NCBI RefSeq assembly: GCF_947497125.1
Contig: NZ_CANMFI010000005.1
Coordinates: 1 to 64,000 of the forward strand
Length of the DNA stretch: 64,000 bases
DNA from: an uncultured Polaribacter sp.
GTDB taxonomy: Bacteria > Bacteroidota > Bacteroidia > Flavobacteriales > Flavobacteriaceae
Reading direction: 5' to 3'
Made by a program: the position numbers and the translations under genes. Position 1 is the first letter of the stretch. Every line of letters starts with the position of its first letter. Positions 9,201 to 19,208 of this stretch are shown here, piece by piece. Below the pieces are notes generated by a model that had not been told where the DNA came from, did not search any database, and was given only the letters and a program-made list of their open reading frames with translations.

Positions 9201-9634
9201 GCTTTAGATATCTCGTTAGATAGTTCATTTTCATCATCTGTTTTGTAAGGAAAATGATCTTGTAATGCTGAACCGGCTTTTAGAATACCGTCTACAATAC
9301 CTTGCTTAAAATTTCCAGTTTTAAAATGATGTTGCATGACATCTTTAGTAGCGTTCCAAAAATCTGAAGACACAATGCTATGAATGCCTTCATCGCCATA
9401 AATTACAAATTTCTTATCATTAACAGCAACATAAATCAACACTGCATTTGCTTGCTTTGTTGTATTCATTTCTAAAGAAAAAAACACTTCGATTGCACGC
9501 TCATAGTGGTCTTTATCCGAAGTAGCCTCTATATGAACTCTAATTTCACCCGAAGTGTTTTTTTCTGCAACCCTAATGGCTGCAATAATCTCTTGTTCTT
9601 CTTTGGATGTTAAAAACGCCTCAATTTTAGACAT
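9197..9634 (-). CDS. Second TPM-domain protein
   Basis: This 145-aa protein consists of little more than a TPM domain, starting with 'EEQEIIAAIRVAEKNTSGEIRVHIE' type sequence and 'VLIYVAVNDKKFVIYGDEGIH' in the middle. Unlike its neighbour it has no signal peptide or clear membrane helix. It begins 4 bases after lemA and overlaps the following TPM gene by four bases, so the three genes should be co-transcribed and translationally coupled. A membrane-associated complex with LemA is a reasonable inference from conserved synteny. Confidence 0.87.
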   Translation of the reverse strand: MSKIEAFLTSKEEQEIIAAIRVAEKNTSGEIRVHIEATSDKDHYERAIEVFFSLEMNTTKQANAVLIYVAVNDKKFVIYGDEGIHSIVSSDFWNATKDVMQHHFKTGNFKQGIVDGILKAGSALQDHFPYKTDDENELSNEISKA

Positions 9635-9638
9635 TTAA

Positions 9639-10247
9639 TTATTGTTTCTTATTAAAATCGAAATTTACATCAGGTGCATTTTCAGATCCAGGATTTGCTT
9701 TGTAACGAGACATTTCTTCAAAACCAAATAAGCTTGCTAATAATTTACCAGGAAACTTTGTAGTATGTATATCGTATATATTTACTTTTTCGTTAAAACG
9801 ATCTCTTGCAACATTAATTCTATTTTCTGTACCTTCTAACTGACTCTGTAATTCTAAAAAGTTTTTATTTGCCTTTAGCTCTGGATATCTTTCTACAGAA
9901 ACCAACAATTTAGACAATGCGCCACTTAAACCTGTTTGTGCTTGCTGAAATTGCGCCATTTTTTCGGGTGTTAAATTACCCGCATCTATATTTACAGAGG
10001 TTGCTTTTGCTCTTGCATTGATAACATCTGTAAGGGTGCTTTTCTCAAATTCTGCTGCCCCTTGCACTGTTTTTACTAAGTTGCCTATTAAATCGTTTCT
10101 ACGTTGGTAAGAACTTTCTACATTAGACCAAGATGTTTTTGCATCTGCTTGATAGGTAACTGCTGTGTTATTAAAACCAACTGCCCAATTATAAATTGCA
10201 AATACTATTACTGCAATTACTATTACGGGTACTAACCATTTTTTCAT
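9639..10247 (-). CDS. lemA: LemA family protein
   Basis: LemA proteins are membrane-anchored helical-bundle proteins with the N-terminus outside in some bacteria; their role is poorly defined. The 202-aa product has one N-terminal membrane helix (about 4-22), then the conserved 'VESSYQRRNDLIGNLVKTVQG' region and 'VERYPELKANKNFLELQSQLEGTENRI'. It is the first gene of the lemA-TPM-TPM unit. Length is normal. Confidence 0.93.
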   Translation of the reverse strand: MKKWLVPVIVIAVIVFAIYNWAVGFNNTAVTYQADAKTSWSNVESSYQRRNDLIGNLVKTVQGAAEFEKSTLTDVINARAKATSVNIDAGNLTPEKMAQFQQAQTGLSGALSKLLVSVERYPELKANKNFLELQSQLEGTENRINVARDRFNEKVNIYDIHTTKFPGKLLASLFGFEEMSRYKANPGSENAPDVNFDFNKKQ

Positions 10248-10313
10248 AATTCTTCTTTTATTTATTAAATTGTTTAGATTCTTATAATTTTAGACCCCAA
10301 TAAAGAGATAAAG

Positions 10314-10643
10314 TTACAACTGACTTTTTATTTTTATTAATTCTGATTTAACATGCTCTAACCTTGTTATAATTTTTTGATTATGAATGGCTACTTTGGC
10401 ATTGGTTTTTAACTTTTGCTTAGCGCCCTCTAAAGTAAATCCTCGTTCTTTAACAAGATTAAAAATCAGCTTAAAATTTGCAACATCTTCTTGGGTAAAC
10501 AATCGATTGCCTTTGGCATTTTTTTTAGGCTTGATGATATCGAACTCTTTTTCCCAAAAGCGAATTAAAGAAGCATTTACCTCGAAGGCTTTGGCTACTT
10601 CTCCTATCTTATAATATCTTTTGTCTTGTAGTTCTATGTGCAT
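10314..10643 (-). CDS. MerR-family transcriptional regulator
   Basis: The 109-aa protein contains a MerR-type winged helix at about 8-78 with 'YYKIGEVAKAFEVNASLIRFWE' at the start and a basic recognition region 'KPKKNAKGNRLFTQEDV'. A short helical tail (80-109) may serve for dimerisation. No ligand-binding domain or metal-binding cysteines are present, so it is not a classical metal sensor. It lies between the M23 peptidase gene and lemA on the same strand, a conserved neighbourhood in Flavobacteriaceae. Its target is not evident. Confidence 0.88.
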   Translation of the reverse strand: MHIELQDKRYYKIGEVAKAFEVNASLIRFWEKEFDIIKPKKNAKGNRLFTQEDVANFKLIFNLVKERGFTLEGAKQKLKTNAKVAIHNQKIITRLEHVKSELIKIKSQL

Positions 10644-10687
10644 TATATATTGATAACCGTATACTTTTCTAACAGAAAATTAAGTGA

Positions 10688-11656
10688 TTAATCGTAAGAT
10701 TGCCCTTCTTCTTCTGCCGCTTTTTGCATGGCAGCAAATTCTTCTGGGGTTAAATCTCCGTAGTAAAAGTTAATCGGATTTAAGGCTACATCATTTTTAT
10801 GTACTTCGTAATGCAAGTGTGCAGATACAGATCTACCTGTATTACCCACGTAGCCAATTAAATCTCCCCTATTTACCTTTTCTCCTCTTTTTGCTTTAAT
10901 TTTACTCATGTGAGCATAGATTGTTTTATAGCCATAACCATGATCTATATAGACAACGTTACCAAAAGTAGCACTTCTTTGCGCTCTTATAACCGTTCCG
11001 TTACCAGAGGCATAAATAGGTGTGCCCGACGGAGCTGTAAAATCCATCCCTTTATGAAATTTTCTAATTTTTAAAATAGGATGCATACGCCATTTGTAGC
11101 CAGATGCCATTCTTGTTAAATGTTCTAATTTAACAGGCAAAATTGCAGGTATAGAGGCAAGCATTTTTTCTTTTTCTTTTGCTAAACTAACTATTTCATC
11201 TAAAGATTTCGATTGCACAACTAATTGTTTCGAAAGTAAATCGATGTCTTTGGTTAATTTGGTAATCATGGTCGAGTTATCAAAACCATCTAGATATTTG
11301 TACCTGTTAACACCACCAAAACCTGCTTTTCTTTGTTCGTCTGGTATTGGGTTTGCTTCAAAATAAGTTCTGTAAATATTATTATCACGCTCCTGTAATT
11401 GTGCCAAAACCAAAGCGCTATCTTCCATTCTTTTAGAAAGTAATTGATAGTGTAATTTTAAATTGTCTAACTCTCTTTTTTGAGCTCGTTCGTTGGGCGA
11501 TTGAATAAACTGACTAAAAACAATAAAACCTATAAAAGCGACTAAAACCAAGGCAAAACCACCAAAAATGGTTCTCTTGTAATAGTCTCCTTTCTTTGTG
11601 GTAATTTTCCTGTAAGAAAGGGTGTTTGCATCGTAATAATATTTTACTTTTGCCAT
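10688..11656 (-). CDS. M23 family membrane-anchored metallopeptidase
   Basis: The 322-aa protein has a cytoplasmic basic N-terminus, one membrane helix (about 29-49), a coiled-coil region (about 60-170) and a C-terminal LytM/M23 domain. Zinc ligands are visible as His and Asp in 'FHKGMDFTAPSG' and as the HxH in 'SAHLHYEVH'. The intact zinc site suggests an active peptidoglycan endopeptidase rather than a degenerate EnvC-like activator. It is divergent from alaS, and the intervening 156 bases hold the alaS promoter. Confidence 0.92.
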   Translation of the reverse strand: MAKVKYYYDANTLSYRKITTKKGDYYKRTIFGGFALVLVAFIGFIVFSQFIQSPNERAQKRELDNLKLHYQLLSKRMEDSALVLAQLQERDNNIYRTYFEANPIPDEQRKAGFGGVNRYKYLDGFDNSTMITKLTKDIDLLSKQLVVQSKSLDEIVSLAKEKEKMLASIPAILPVKLEHLTRMASGYKWRMHPILKIRKFHKGMDFTAPSGTPIYASGNGTVIRAQRSATFGNVVYIDHGYGYKTIYAHMSKIKAKRGEKVNRGDLIGYVGNTGRSVSAHLHYEVHKNDVALNPINFYYGDLTPEEFAAMQKAAEEEGQSYD

Positions 11657-11679
11657 AAATAGTAATTATAGTATTTTTG
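11649..11679 (+). promoter_or_regulatory. alaS promoter (TTTG-n19-TATTTTTG)
   Basis: TTTG at 11649-11652 and TATTTTTG at 11672-11679 are 19 bases apart, a full match to the Bacteroidota -33/-7 layout. The start site would be about 127 bases before the alaS ATG, giving a long AT-rich leader. The -33 half overlaps the first codons of the divergent M23 gene. Confidence 0.6.
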
Positions 11680-11812
11680 CATAGTTTGGGGTAAGCCTAT
11701 TTAAAACTTATAATAAAAGAACAAATTTACAAAATGTTTTACAATTGCTTTTTAAAAGTACATTTTTTAAAATTAAATTAACAAAAACCGACCTGTTGGT
11801 AACTGCTTTTTT

Positions 11813-14431
11813 ATGAAATCACAAGATATACGCGCTACTTTTTTAAAATTCTTTAAAGATAAAGGCCATTTGATAGTTCCTTCTGCTCCAATGGTTACAA
11901 AAAACGACCCAACACTGCTTTTTGTGAATTCTGGTATGGCACCATTTAAAGAGTATTTTTTAGGAAATGGTACTCCAAAAAATAATAGAATCTCTGACTC
12001 TCAAAAATGTTTGCGTGTTTCTGGTAAACACAACGATTTAGAGGAAGTGGGTTATGACACTTACCACCATACGTTATTTGAAATGTTAGGAAACTGGTCT
12101 TTTGGAGATTATTTTAAAAAAGAGGGGATTGCATGGGCTTGGGAATTGTTAACCGAAGTCTATAAAATTGACAAAGATATTTTATACGTAACTGTTTTTG
12201 AAGGATCTGAAGATGCCGACAATCTAAAAATGGATACAGAAGCTTATGATATCTGGAAACAATTTATCCCTGAAGACAGAATTTTAAAAGGCAATAAAAA
12301 AGATAACTTTTGGGAAATGGGCGAACAAGGTCCTTGTGGTCCTTGCTCTGAAATTCATGTAGACATTCGTTCTGCCGAAGAAAAAGCCAAAGTTAGCGGA
12401 AGCAGTTTAATCAACGAAGATCATCCGCAGGTAGTAGAAATCTGGAACTTGGTTTTTATGCAGTACAATAGAAAAGCCAACGGAACATTAGAGGATTTAC
12501 CAAACAAACATATAGATACAGGTATGGGGTTTGAGCGTTTGTGTATGGTTTTGCAAAACGTACAATCTAATTACGATACTGATGTTTTTAAACCTATTAT
12601 AAGTGAAATTGCTACCATTACTGGCACAAAATATGGCATAGACACCAAACAAGATATTGCAATACGTGTTATTGCAGACCATTTAAGAGCTGTTGCTTTT
12701 TCTATTGCTGATGGTCAGTTGCCAAGTAATACAGGTGCAGGATACGTAATACGTAGAATTTTAAGACGTGCTATTCGTTACGGATTTACATTCTTAGATA
12801 CAAAAGAGCCTTTTATTTATAGATTGGTTGCAATTTTAAGCACAAAAATGGGAGCTGCTTTTCCAGAATTAAAAGCACAAAAACAACTGATAGAAAATGT
12901 TATTAAAGAAGAAGAATCTTCTTTTTTAAGAACCCTAGACAAAGGACTTATTTTATTAGACGGAATTATATCAGAAAATAAAACAAAAGAAATTTCTGGA
13001 GAAAAAGTATTTGAATTGTACGATACTTTCGGTTTCCCAATAGATTTAACGGCTTTAATTTTATCTGAAAAAGGATTTACATTAGACGAAAAAGGATTTC
13101 AGGAAGAATTGCAAAAACAAAAAAACAGATCTAGAGCTGCAAGTGAATCTTCTACTGAAGATTGGTCTATTTTAGTGAATGATCCTGTAGAAGAGTTTAT
13201 TGGATATGATGCTTTAGATGCTGATGTAAAAATTACAAGATACAGAAAAGTAACCTCTAAAAAAGATGGTGAAATGTATCAGTTGGTGTTTAATCTTACT
13301 CCTTTTTATCCAGAAGGCGGCGGTCAAGTTGGAGACAAAGGGTATTTAGAAGACATACACGGAGATGTAATTTACATTCTAGATACTAAAAAAGAGAACA
13401 ACGTAATTATTCACTTTACCAAAACTCTACCAAAGCATTTAAATGAGAATTTTAAAGCGGTTGTAGACAAAAAACAACGTTTTAGAACAGAGTGCAACCA
13501 CACAGCAACGCACCTTTTACATCAAGCTTTAAGAGAAGTTTTAGGAACGCATGTAGCGCAAAAAGGTTCTGCAGTTCATTCTAAATATTTACGTTTTGAT
13601 TTTTCTCATTTTTCGAAATTGACTTTAGAAGAAATTAGCGATATCGAACATTTTGTAAATGCTCGTATTTCTGGTAAAATTCCTTTGGAGGAAAACAGAA
13701 ATATCACACTTAAAAAAGCCACAGAAGAAGGCGCAATTGCTTTATTTGGAGAAAAATATGGCGATACTGTTCGTGCCATCAGATTTGGAAACTCTATAGA
13801 ATTATGTGGTGGTACTCATGTAAAAAACACCGCAGACATCTGGCACTTTAAAATAAAATCTGAGAGTGCAGTTGCATCTGGAATTAGAAGAATAGAGGCA
13901 ATTACCAACGACGCTGTAAAAGATTTTTATTCAGAAAACAATAAAACGTTATTAGAAATTAAAGAAACTTTAAACAACGTTAAAGAACCTGTAAAGGCAA
14001 TCAAAAAAATACAAGAAGAAAATGCCGATTTGCAGAAACAAATAGCAGCACTTTTAAAAGAAAAGGCTCAAAATTTAACGGGCGAAATTGACAACCAATT
14101 GCAAGAAATTAATGGTGTGCAGTTTTTAGCAATTAAAGTAGATTTAGATGCAAATGGCATTAAAGATTTGGCTTTTGAAGTTGGTAAAAAACATCAAAAC
14201 TTATTTTTATTATTTGCTACTGCACCTGCAAAAGACAAAGCAATGTTAACGTGTTATATTTCTAAAGAATTAGCCAAAGAACGTGGTTACGATGCTGGTA
14301 AAGTAGTAAGAGAGCTTGGTAAATTGATACACGGTGGCGGTGGTGGCCAAAATTTCTTTGCAACCGCAGGTGGTAAAAACCCTTCAGGAATTGCTAAAGC
14401 ATTAGAAAAAGCACAGGATTATTTGGTTTAA
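11813..14431 (+). CDS. alaS: Alanine--tRNA ligase
   Basis: AlaRS charges tRNA-Ala and edits Ser/Gly mischarging. The 872-aa protein has the class II catalytic core (about 1-400), the editing domain with zinc-binding 'HTATHLLH' (about 563-570) and 'CGGTH' (about 664-668), and the C-terminal C-Ala region with the glycine-rich 'HGGGGGQ' near residue 843. Length is normal. The start ATG is about 130 bases downstream of a consensus promoter. The downstream GSCFA gene begins 9 bases after its stop. Confidence 0.98.
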   Translation: MKSQDIRATFLKFFKDKGHLIVPSAPMVTKNDPTLLFVNSGMAPFKEYFLGNGTPKNNRISDSQKCLRVSGKHNDLEEVGYDTYHHTLFEMLGNWSFGDYFKKEGIAWAWELLTEVYKIDKDILYVTVFEGSEDADNLKMDTEAYDIWKQFIPEDRILKGNKKDNFWEMGEQGPCGPCSEIHVDIRSAEEKAKVSGSSLINEDHPQVVEIWNLVFMQYNRKANGTLEDLPNKHIDTGMGFERLCMVLQNVQSNYDTDVFKPIISEIATITGTKYGIDTKQDIAIRVIADHLRAVAFSIADGQLPSNTGAGYVIRRILRRAIRYGFTFLDTKEPFIYRLVAILSTKMGAAFPELKAQKQLIENVIKEEESSFLRTLDKGLILLDGIISENKTKEISGEKVFELYDTFGFPIDLTALILSEKGFTLDEKGFQEELQKQKNRSRAASESSTEDWSILVNDPVEEFIGYDALDADVKITRYRKVTSKKDGEMYQLVFNLTPFYPEGGGQVGDKGYLEDIHGDVIYILDTKKENNVIIHFTKTLPKHLNENFKAVVDKKQRFRTECNHTATHLLHQALREVLGTHVAQKGSAVHSKYLRFDFSHFSKLTLEEISDIEHFVNARISGKIPLEENRNITLKKATEEGAIALFGEKYGDTVRAIRFGNSIELCGGTHVKNTADIWHFKIKSESAVASGIRRIEAITNDAVKDFYSENNKTLLEIKETLNNVKEPVKAIKKIQEENADLQKQIAALLKEKAQNLTGEIDNQLQEINGVQFLAIKVDLDANGIKDLAFEVGKKHQNLFLLFATAPAKDKAMLTCYISKELAKERGYDAGKVVRELGKLIHGGGGGQNFFATAGGKNPSGIAKALEKAQDYLV

Positions 14432-14440
14432 GCTCAAAAA

Positions 14441-15391
14441 ATGAAACTCCAAACAATTGTTCCGATAGAAAAACAATCTAAAAACGCCATAGACTACAAC
14501 GCTAGGGTTTTACTATTAGGCTCTTGTTTTTCAGAAAACATTGGTACTAATTTTGAGTATTATAAGTTTAACAGCACTCAAAACCCATTTGGAATTCTAT
14601 TTCACCCAAAAGCTATAGAAAATTTAATTTGTAATTCGTTACATCAAAAAAAATATACCGAAAAAGAGCTCTTTTTTAAAGAAGAAAGATGGCATTCTTT
14701 CGAGGTGCATTCTAGTCTTAGTAATACAAATAAAGATGCTCTTCTAACTCTTTTAAACAACTCGGTTTTAGAAACAAAAAAGCAAGTAGAAAAAGCAAGT
14801 CATATAATTATTACGCTTGGCACTGCTTGGGTTTACAAATATACAGAAACCAATAGTATTGTTGCTAATTGTCATAAAGTTCCGCAAAAAGAGTTTACAA
14901 AACAGCTTTTATCAGTTGCTGAAATTACAGAAAGCTTACAAACTATTTTAACGGAAATAAACAATGTAAATAAAAACTGTACTGTTGTTTTTACAGTTTC
15001 TCCCGTAAGGCATTTAAAAGATGGTTTTGTAGAAAATACCAGAAGTAAAGCTCACTTAATAGCTGCCATACATCAAGTATTACAAAATAATAAAACGATG
15101 TATTTTCCTTCTTATGAAATTATGATGGATGAGTTAAGAGATTATCGTTTTTACCAAGAAGACATGCTGCATCCTAACAAAACTGCCATTCGGTATATTT
15201 GGGAAAAATTTGTTTCCGTTTTTTTCACAGAAAACTGTCAAAAAACAATGAAAGAAGTTGCTCTTATTCAGAAAGGGATGGCTCACAAACCATTTCATCT
15301 TGACAGTGAGAGTCATCAAAAATTTTTAAAAAAATTAGACCAAAAAAAAGAAGAATTAAAGCAAAAACACCCTAATCTTTCTTTTTTCTGA
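14441..15391 (+). CDS. GSCFA-domain protein
   Basis: The 316-aa protein carries the signature that names the family, here as 'LLLGSCFSENIG' (about 24-35). It continues with 'TLGTAWVY' and a C-terminal 'MLHPNKTAIRYIWEKF' block that resembles the Asp/His region of SGNH-type hydrolases. GSCFA proteins are common in Bacteroidota and their activity is not established; an SGNH-like esterase fold is plausible. It follows alaS by 9 bases and probably shares its transcript. The C-terminus is lysine-rich. Confidence 0.87.
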   Translation: MKLQTIVPIEKQSKNAIDYNARVLLLGSCFSENIGTNFEYYKFNSTQNPFGILFHPKAIENLICNSLHQKKYTEKELFFKEERWHSFEVHSSLSNTNKDALLTLLNNSVLETKKQVEKASHIIITLGTAWVYKYTETNSIVANCHKVPQKEFTKQLLSVAEITESLQTILTEINNVNKNCTVVFTVSPVRHLKDGFVENTRSKAHLIAAIHQVLQNNKTMYFPSYEIMMDELRDYRFYQEDMLHPNKTAIRYIWEKFVSVFFTENCQKTMKEVALIQKGMAHKPFHLDSESHQKFLKKLDQKKEELKQKHPNLSFF

Positions 15392-15406
15392 TCTTGTTAT
15401 TTTAGG

Positions 15407-15715
15407 CTATAAATGCTGATCTACATTTTGCCAAGGACCTCCATTAATAACGTCTACACCATGGTTTGCTAAAAACTGTGTTGCTTGTCCGCTTCTACCA
15501 CCACTTCTACAAACAGCAATTACTGGCTTGTTCCAAGACTTAATTTTTTCTACCTCTAAAGGTATTACTGTTAAGACAATGTGTTCTGCGCCTTCAGTAT
15601 GGCCTTCATCCCACTCTTCTTTTGTTCTTACATCTAAAATAACAGCTCCTTTTGCTAGATATTCTTTAATTTCTGCACTCATATTTTTCTTGGTAAATAG
15701 GTTAAAAAATCCCAT
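15407..15715 (-). CDS. Rhodanese-like domain protein
   Basis: A single rhodanese domain fills the 102-aa product. The active-site loop 'CRSGGRSGQA' supplies a cysteine that can carry a persulfide, and 'ILDVRTKEEWDEGH' is the conserved N-terminal motif. No signal peptide is seen, though the N-terminus is hydrophobic for about 8 residues. It lies 5 bases after the aromatic amino acid hydroxylase gene, so the two are likely co-transcribed. The physiological sulfur donor or acceptor is unknown. Confidence 0.9.
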   Translation of the reverse strand: MGFFNLFTKKNMSAEIKEYLAKGAVILDVRTKEEWDEGHTEGAEHIVLTVIPLEVEKIKSWNKPVIAVCRSGGRSGQATQFLANHGVDVINGGPWQNVDQHL

Positions 15716-15720
15716 ATTAT

Positions 15721-17469
15721 CTATTTAATTTCAGCCAAAATTAAACCATTCTCAATTAATTTTGTGTAGCTTTTGTTACACTTTAATTCATTTAGTCTCG
15801 CTAAAATTTCATTTTTAATATTTAAATTATTTTGCAAAGCTAGTTCATATAATTCTAAACACAACAACCAATCTGACTGAAATTTGGTTTTTAACTCATT
15901 AAAAATGGTGGTAATATTTTTATTTGTAGCTGTTTTATGCTCTCTTAGTTCTTTTACTTGTGCATAAAGTTGATACAATTGTTTCTCTTTATCCGTATAT
16001 ACTATTTTATGTGTTTTTGTACTAGACAATTTGCCCATACTTAAAAAAGAAGCAACATCTGCAGGGCCAGAAAAAGCAGAAACCACTTCTTTACCAATAG
16101 CCATATCATAAATACCCCATTCTGGTTGAAAGAGAATTTCATCTTTATAAGTTACGGTGCACTCATCCAAAGAAATAATTAAAATTTTACCTCTTAAATC
16201 TCTGGTTCCAGTAATGGCTTTTCCTTTAACAACAACACCGCTTTCGAACTCTAAATTCATAAATTCACCTTCATAAATGCCGTAAGCTTTTAAGTCTCTC
16301 GGACTCATGTCTTCTATAGGTAAATTAATGCCTTTTAATTTACCAACAGGGCTACCAAAACCATTTGCATGGCTACTTGTACCATGCCCAATCAACTCTT
16401 TATCTCTGTTAGAAAGTGCAGTGGGTCCTTGGGTTTGTATGTAGGCTACTTTATTATTTTTATACTGAATTACTTTAGTAAACACACCCGATATTTGAAT
16501 ACCCGTTGTTAACTCTATAGTACCCAAGTTTTCTGATTTAATTAGCTTATTTACACCAGTTAGACCACCATTTCTTAGAGCCATTGTATTTGCAAATTCG
16601 TCTAAAACAAGACTTAAATAGGCAAAATCTGGTGTAACAAATAACTGAGGTTGTGGTTTTGTAATGTCAAAATTAGCGGATGCTGCATCTATAGAATAAG
16701 GCACTTTTTTAACTTCTTTTTTCATACACCAAGCACTTTCTCCGATAGATGAAAGCAAGCCAGCACCGTATATTTTGGGACTATCTACTGTACCTATTAA
16801 GCCATATTCTACCGTCCACCAATGCAAATTTCTTATCTGTGCCATTTCAGACAACTCGCCCATATTGTCTTGTAAGTCTTTTACAGCTTTTTCTGCTTCA
16901 GCTACTTTATTTAAAGGGGTGTTTGGGTCTTCTTTTAAGATGGATAAAAGACGAATTGCTTCATACATTTGATAATCTTTTGATGAAGATATTGCTTTGC
17001 TACCAATTTCACCAAAACGCCTTAAATACTCTGCATATTCTGGATTTGCAATAATTGGTGCATGTCCGGCGGCTTCATGAATAATATCTGGCGCTGGTGT
17101 ATACTCGATATGATTAATGGTTCTCATATCCGAAGCAATTACTAAAACATTGTACGCCTGAAACTCCATAAAAGCATTTGGGGGTATAAAACCATCTACT
17201 GCCACAGCAGCCCAACCTATTTCTTTTAAAATTCTATTCATTCCATCCATATTTGGAATGTTATCTATTGAAATACCTGTCTTTTTTAATCCTGAAATGT
17301 AAGATGAATGAGCAACTTTGCTTAAATAATCTATATTCATCCTCATTACATACCGCCAAACAGCCTGATTTTGTGCAGTATACTCGCTGTAAGGTTGTTT
17401 TACTATAAATTTATGTAAATGCTTTGGCAACTTTTTTGTAACCTCATTTACCTCAAAATGATCTGCCAT
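15721..17469 (-). CDS. Aromatic amino acid hydroxylase (phenylalanine 4-monooxygenase type), long form
   Basis: The enzyme hydroxylates phenylalanine to tyrosine using a pterin and non-haem iron. Iron ligands are visible: His131 and His136 in 'HEAAGH', and Glu221 in 'WWTVEYGL'. The spacing from the second His to the Glu is about 85 residues, twice that of short bacterial enzymes, because of an inserted helical segment rich in Lys and Glu (about 155-212). At 582 aa the protein is also far longer than the roughly 270-300 aa of proteobacterial enzymes; the last 250 residues are an extension I cannot assign. No ACT domain is evident at the N-terminus. Confidence 0.9.
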   Translation of the reverse strand: MADHFEVNEVTKKLPKHLHKFIVKQPYSEYTAQNQAVWRYVMRMNIDYLSKVAHSSYISGLKKTGISIDNIPNMDGMNRILKEIGWAAVAVDGFIPPNAFMEFQAYNVLVIASDMRTINHIEYTPAPDIIHEAAGHAPIIANPEYAEYLRRFGEIGSKAISSSKDYQMYEAIRLLSILKEDPNTPLNKVAEAEKAVKDLQDNMGELSEMAQIRNLHWWTVEYGLIGTVDSPKIYGAGLLSSIGESAWCMKKEVKKVPYSIDAASANFDITKPQPQLFVTPDFAYLSLVLDEFANTMALRNGGLTGVNKLIKSENLGTIELTTGIQISGVFTKVIQYKNNKVAYIQTQGPTALSNRDKELIGHGTSSHANGFGSPVGKLKGINLPIEDMSPRDLKAYGIYEGEFMNLEFESGVVVKGKAITGTRDLRGKILIISLDECTVTYKDEILFQPEWGIYDMAIGKEVVSAFSGPADVASFLSMGKLSSTKTHKIVYTDKEKQLYQLYAQVKELREHKTATNKNITTIFNELKTKFQSDWLLCLELYELALQNNLNIKNEILARLNELKCNKSYTKLIENGLILAEIK

Positions 17470-17672
17470 TATATTATTAATAATTTTAAGTCGTAAAATT
17501 ACGAATTTTACAATTTAATACCTCTTTTTTACCTTTATAAAATCAACTAAAAAAGAAAAATAAAAATACGTTTAAAAGATTACTTTTTATACCTCGAAAA
17601 ATGATATCGGTTTCGTAGAAAAAGGAAAGTAAGCCAAATAAATTTCTTATTTTTACTGCTCAAACTAAGAAA

Positions 17673-19190
17673 ATGAGCAAAAAAGTTATTCTAATGATTT
17701 TAGACGGATGGGGTATAACGCAAGACCCAAAAGTATCCGCTATTTACAACGCAAAAACACCCTACATTAATAGTCTATATGACAAATATCCGAATGCAAC
17801 ACTAAGAACCGACGGAGAGCATGTTGGTTTGCCAGAAGGACAAATGGGAAACTCTGAAGTTGGTCATATGAATTTAGGTGCAGGTAGAATTGTGTATCAG
17901 AATTTAGCCCGCATAAACAAAGCGGTTGAAGAAAAAACTTTAGGCAAAGAAAAAGCATTGTTAGACACGCTACAATATGCAAAAGAACACAAAAAAGATG
18001 TTCATTTACTGGGTTTGTTATCTAATGGAGGCATTCATGCACACATCAACCATTTAAAGGGTATTTTAGATGTTGCTAAAGAAAACGAAGTAGAAAATGT
18101 GTATTTACACGCTTTTACAGATGGTAGAGATTGTGATCCAAAATCTGGAACTTATTTTATAAATGACATTCAAGAATACATGAAAGAAAGTACCGGAGAA
18201 TTGGCTTCTGTTACTGGGCGTTATTACGCAATGGATAGAGACAATAGATGGGAACGTGTTAAAGAAGCATATGATGGTTTGGTGCATTCTGTTGGTACAA
18301 AAACAGGAGATCCTATTGCAACCATGAATGCTAATTATGAAAACGGAATTACAGATGAATTTCATAAATCGATAATTGTTACCAATGAAGACGGAACTCC
18401 GAAATCTAAAATTAAAGAAGGCGATGTTGTTCTTTTCTTTAACTACAGAACCGATCGAGGAAGAGAATTGACCAATGCATTGTCTCAAAACGATTTTCCT
18501 GAATTTGGCATGAAAAAATTAGATTTGTATTACACAACTATTACCATGTATGACGAAAGTTTTAAGGGAATAAATGTAATTTACAATAACGATAATATAA
18601 AAAACACATTAGGAGAAGTACTTGCAAATGCAGGTAAAAAACAAATTAGAATTGCTGAAACAGAAAAATATCCGCATGTAACATTTTTCTTTTCTGGCGG
18701 ACAAGAAGCTCCTTTTAAAGGAGAATCTAGAATTTTAAGAAATTCGCCTAAAGTGGCCACTTATGATTTAAAACCAGAAATGTCTGCATACGAATTAAAA
18801 GAGGCACTTTGTGAAGATTTAGAAAAAGGTGAAGCAGATTTTGTTTGTTTAAACTTTGCAAACGGAGACATGGTAGGCCATACAGGTATTATGGAAGCAG
18901 CCATTAAAGCCTGTGAAGCAGTAGACAACTGTGTAAAAGAAGTGATTGAAACTGGTATTGCAAACGGATATTCTACATTGTTAATTGCAGATCATGGTAA
19001 TTGCGAAACCATGATGAATCCAGATGGGTCTCCGCATACAGCACATACAACAAACCCTGTGCCTTTTATTTTAATAGACTCAGAAATAAAATCTATAAAA
19101 AGTGGTATCTTGGGCGATATTGCGCCAACAATTTTAGATTTACTAGAAGTTGAACAGCCAAAAGAAATGACACAACATTCATTATTATAG
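17673..19190 (+). CDS. gpmI: 2,3-bisphosphoglycerate-independent phosphoglycerate mutase
   Basis: GpmI interconverts 3- and 2-phosphoglycerate in glycolysis and gluconeogenesis, using two manganese ions. The 505-aa product shows 'MILDGWG' with metal ligand Asp11, the phosphoserine nucleophile Ser61 in 'GNSEVGH', and the C-terminal 'ADHGNCE' metal motif. Length matches the family. The upstream 200 bases carry no clear terminator; a near-consensus TATTTTTA lies shortly before the start. The gene is followed by an exported thioredoxin-like gene 18 bases downstream. Confidence 0.97.
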   Translation: MSKKVILMILDGWGITQDPKVSAIYNAKTPYINSLYDKYPNATLRTDGEHVGLPEGQMGNSEVGHMNLGAGRIVYQNLARINKAVEEKTLGKEKALLDTLQYAKEHKKDVHLLGLLSNGGIHAHINHLKGILDVAKENEVENVYLHAFTDGRDCDPKSGTYFINDIQEYMKESTGELASVTGRYYAMDRDNRWERVKEAYDGLVHSVGTKTGDPIATMNANYENGITDEFHKSIIVTNEDGTPKSKIKEGDVVLFFNYRTDRGRELTNALSQNDFPEFGMKKLDLYYTTITMYDESFKGINVIYNNDNIKNTLGEVLANAGKKQIRIAETEKYPHVTFFFSGGQEAPFKGESRILRNSPKVATYDLKPEMSAYELKEALCEDLEKGEADFVCLNFANGDMVGHTGIMEAAIKACEAVDNCVKEVIETGIANGYSTLLIADHGNCETMMNPDGSPHTAHTTNPVPFILIDSEIKSIKSGILGDIAPTILDLLEVEQPKEMTQHSLL

Positions 19191-19208
19191 AAACTTTAAA
19201 AAAAGAAA

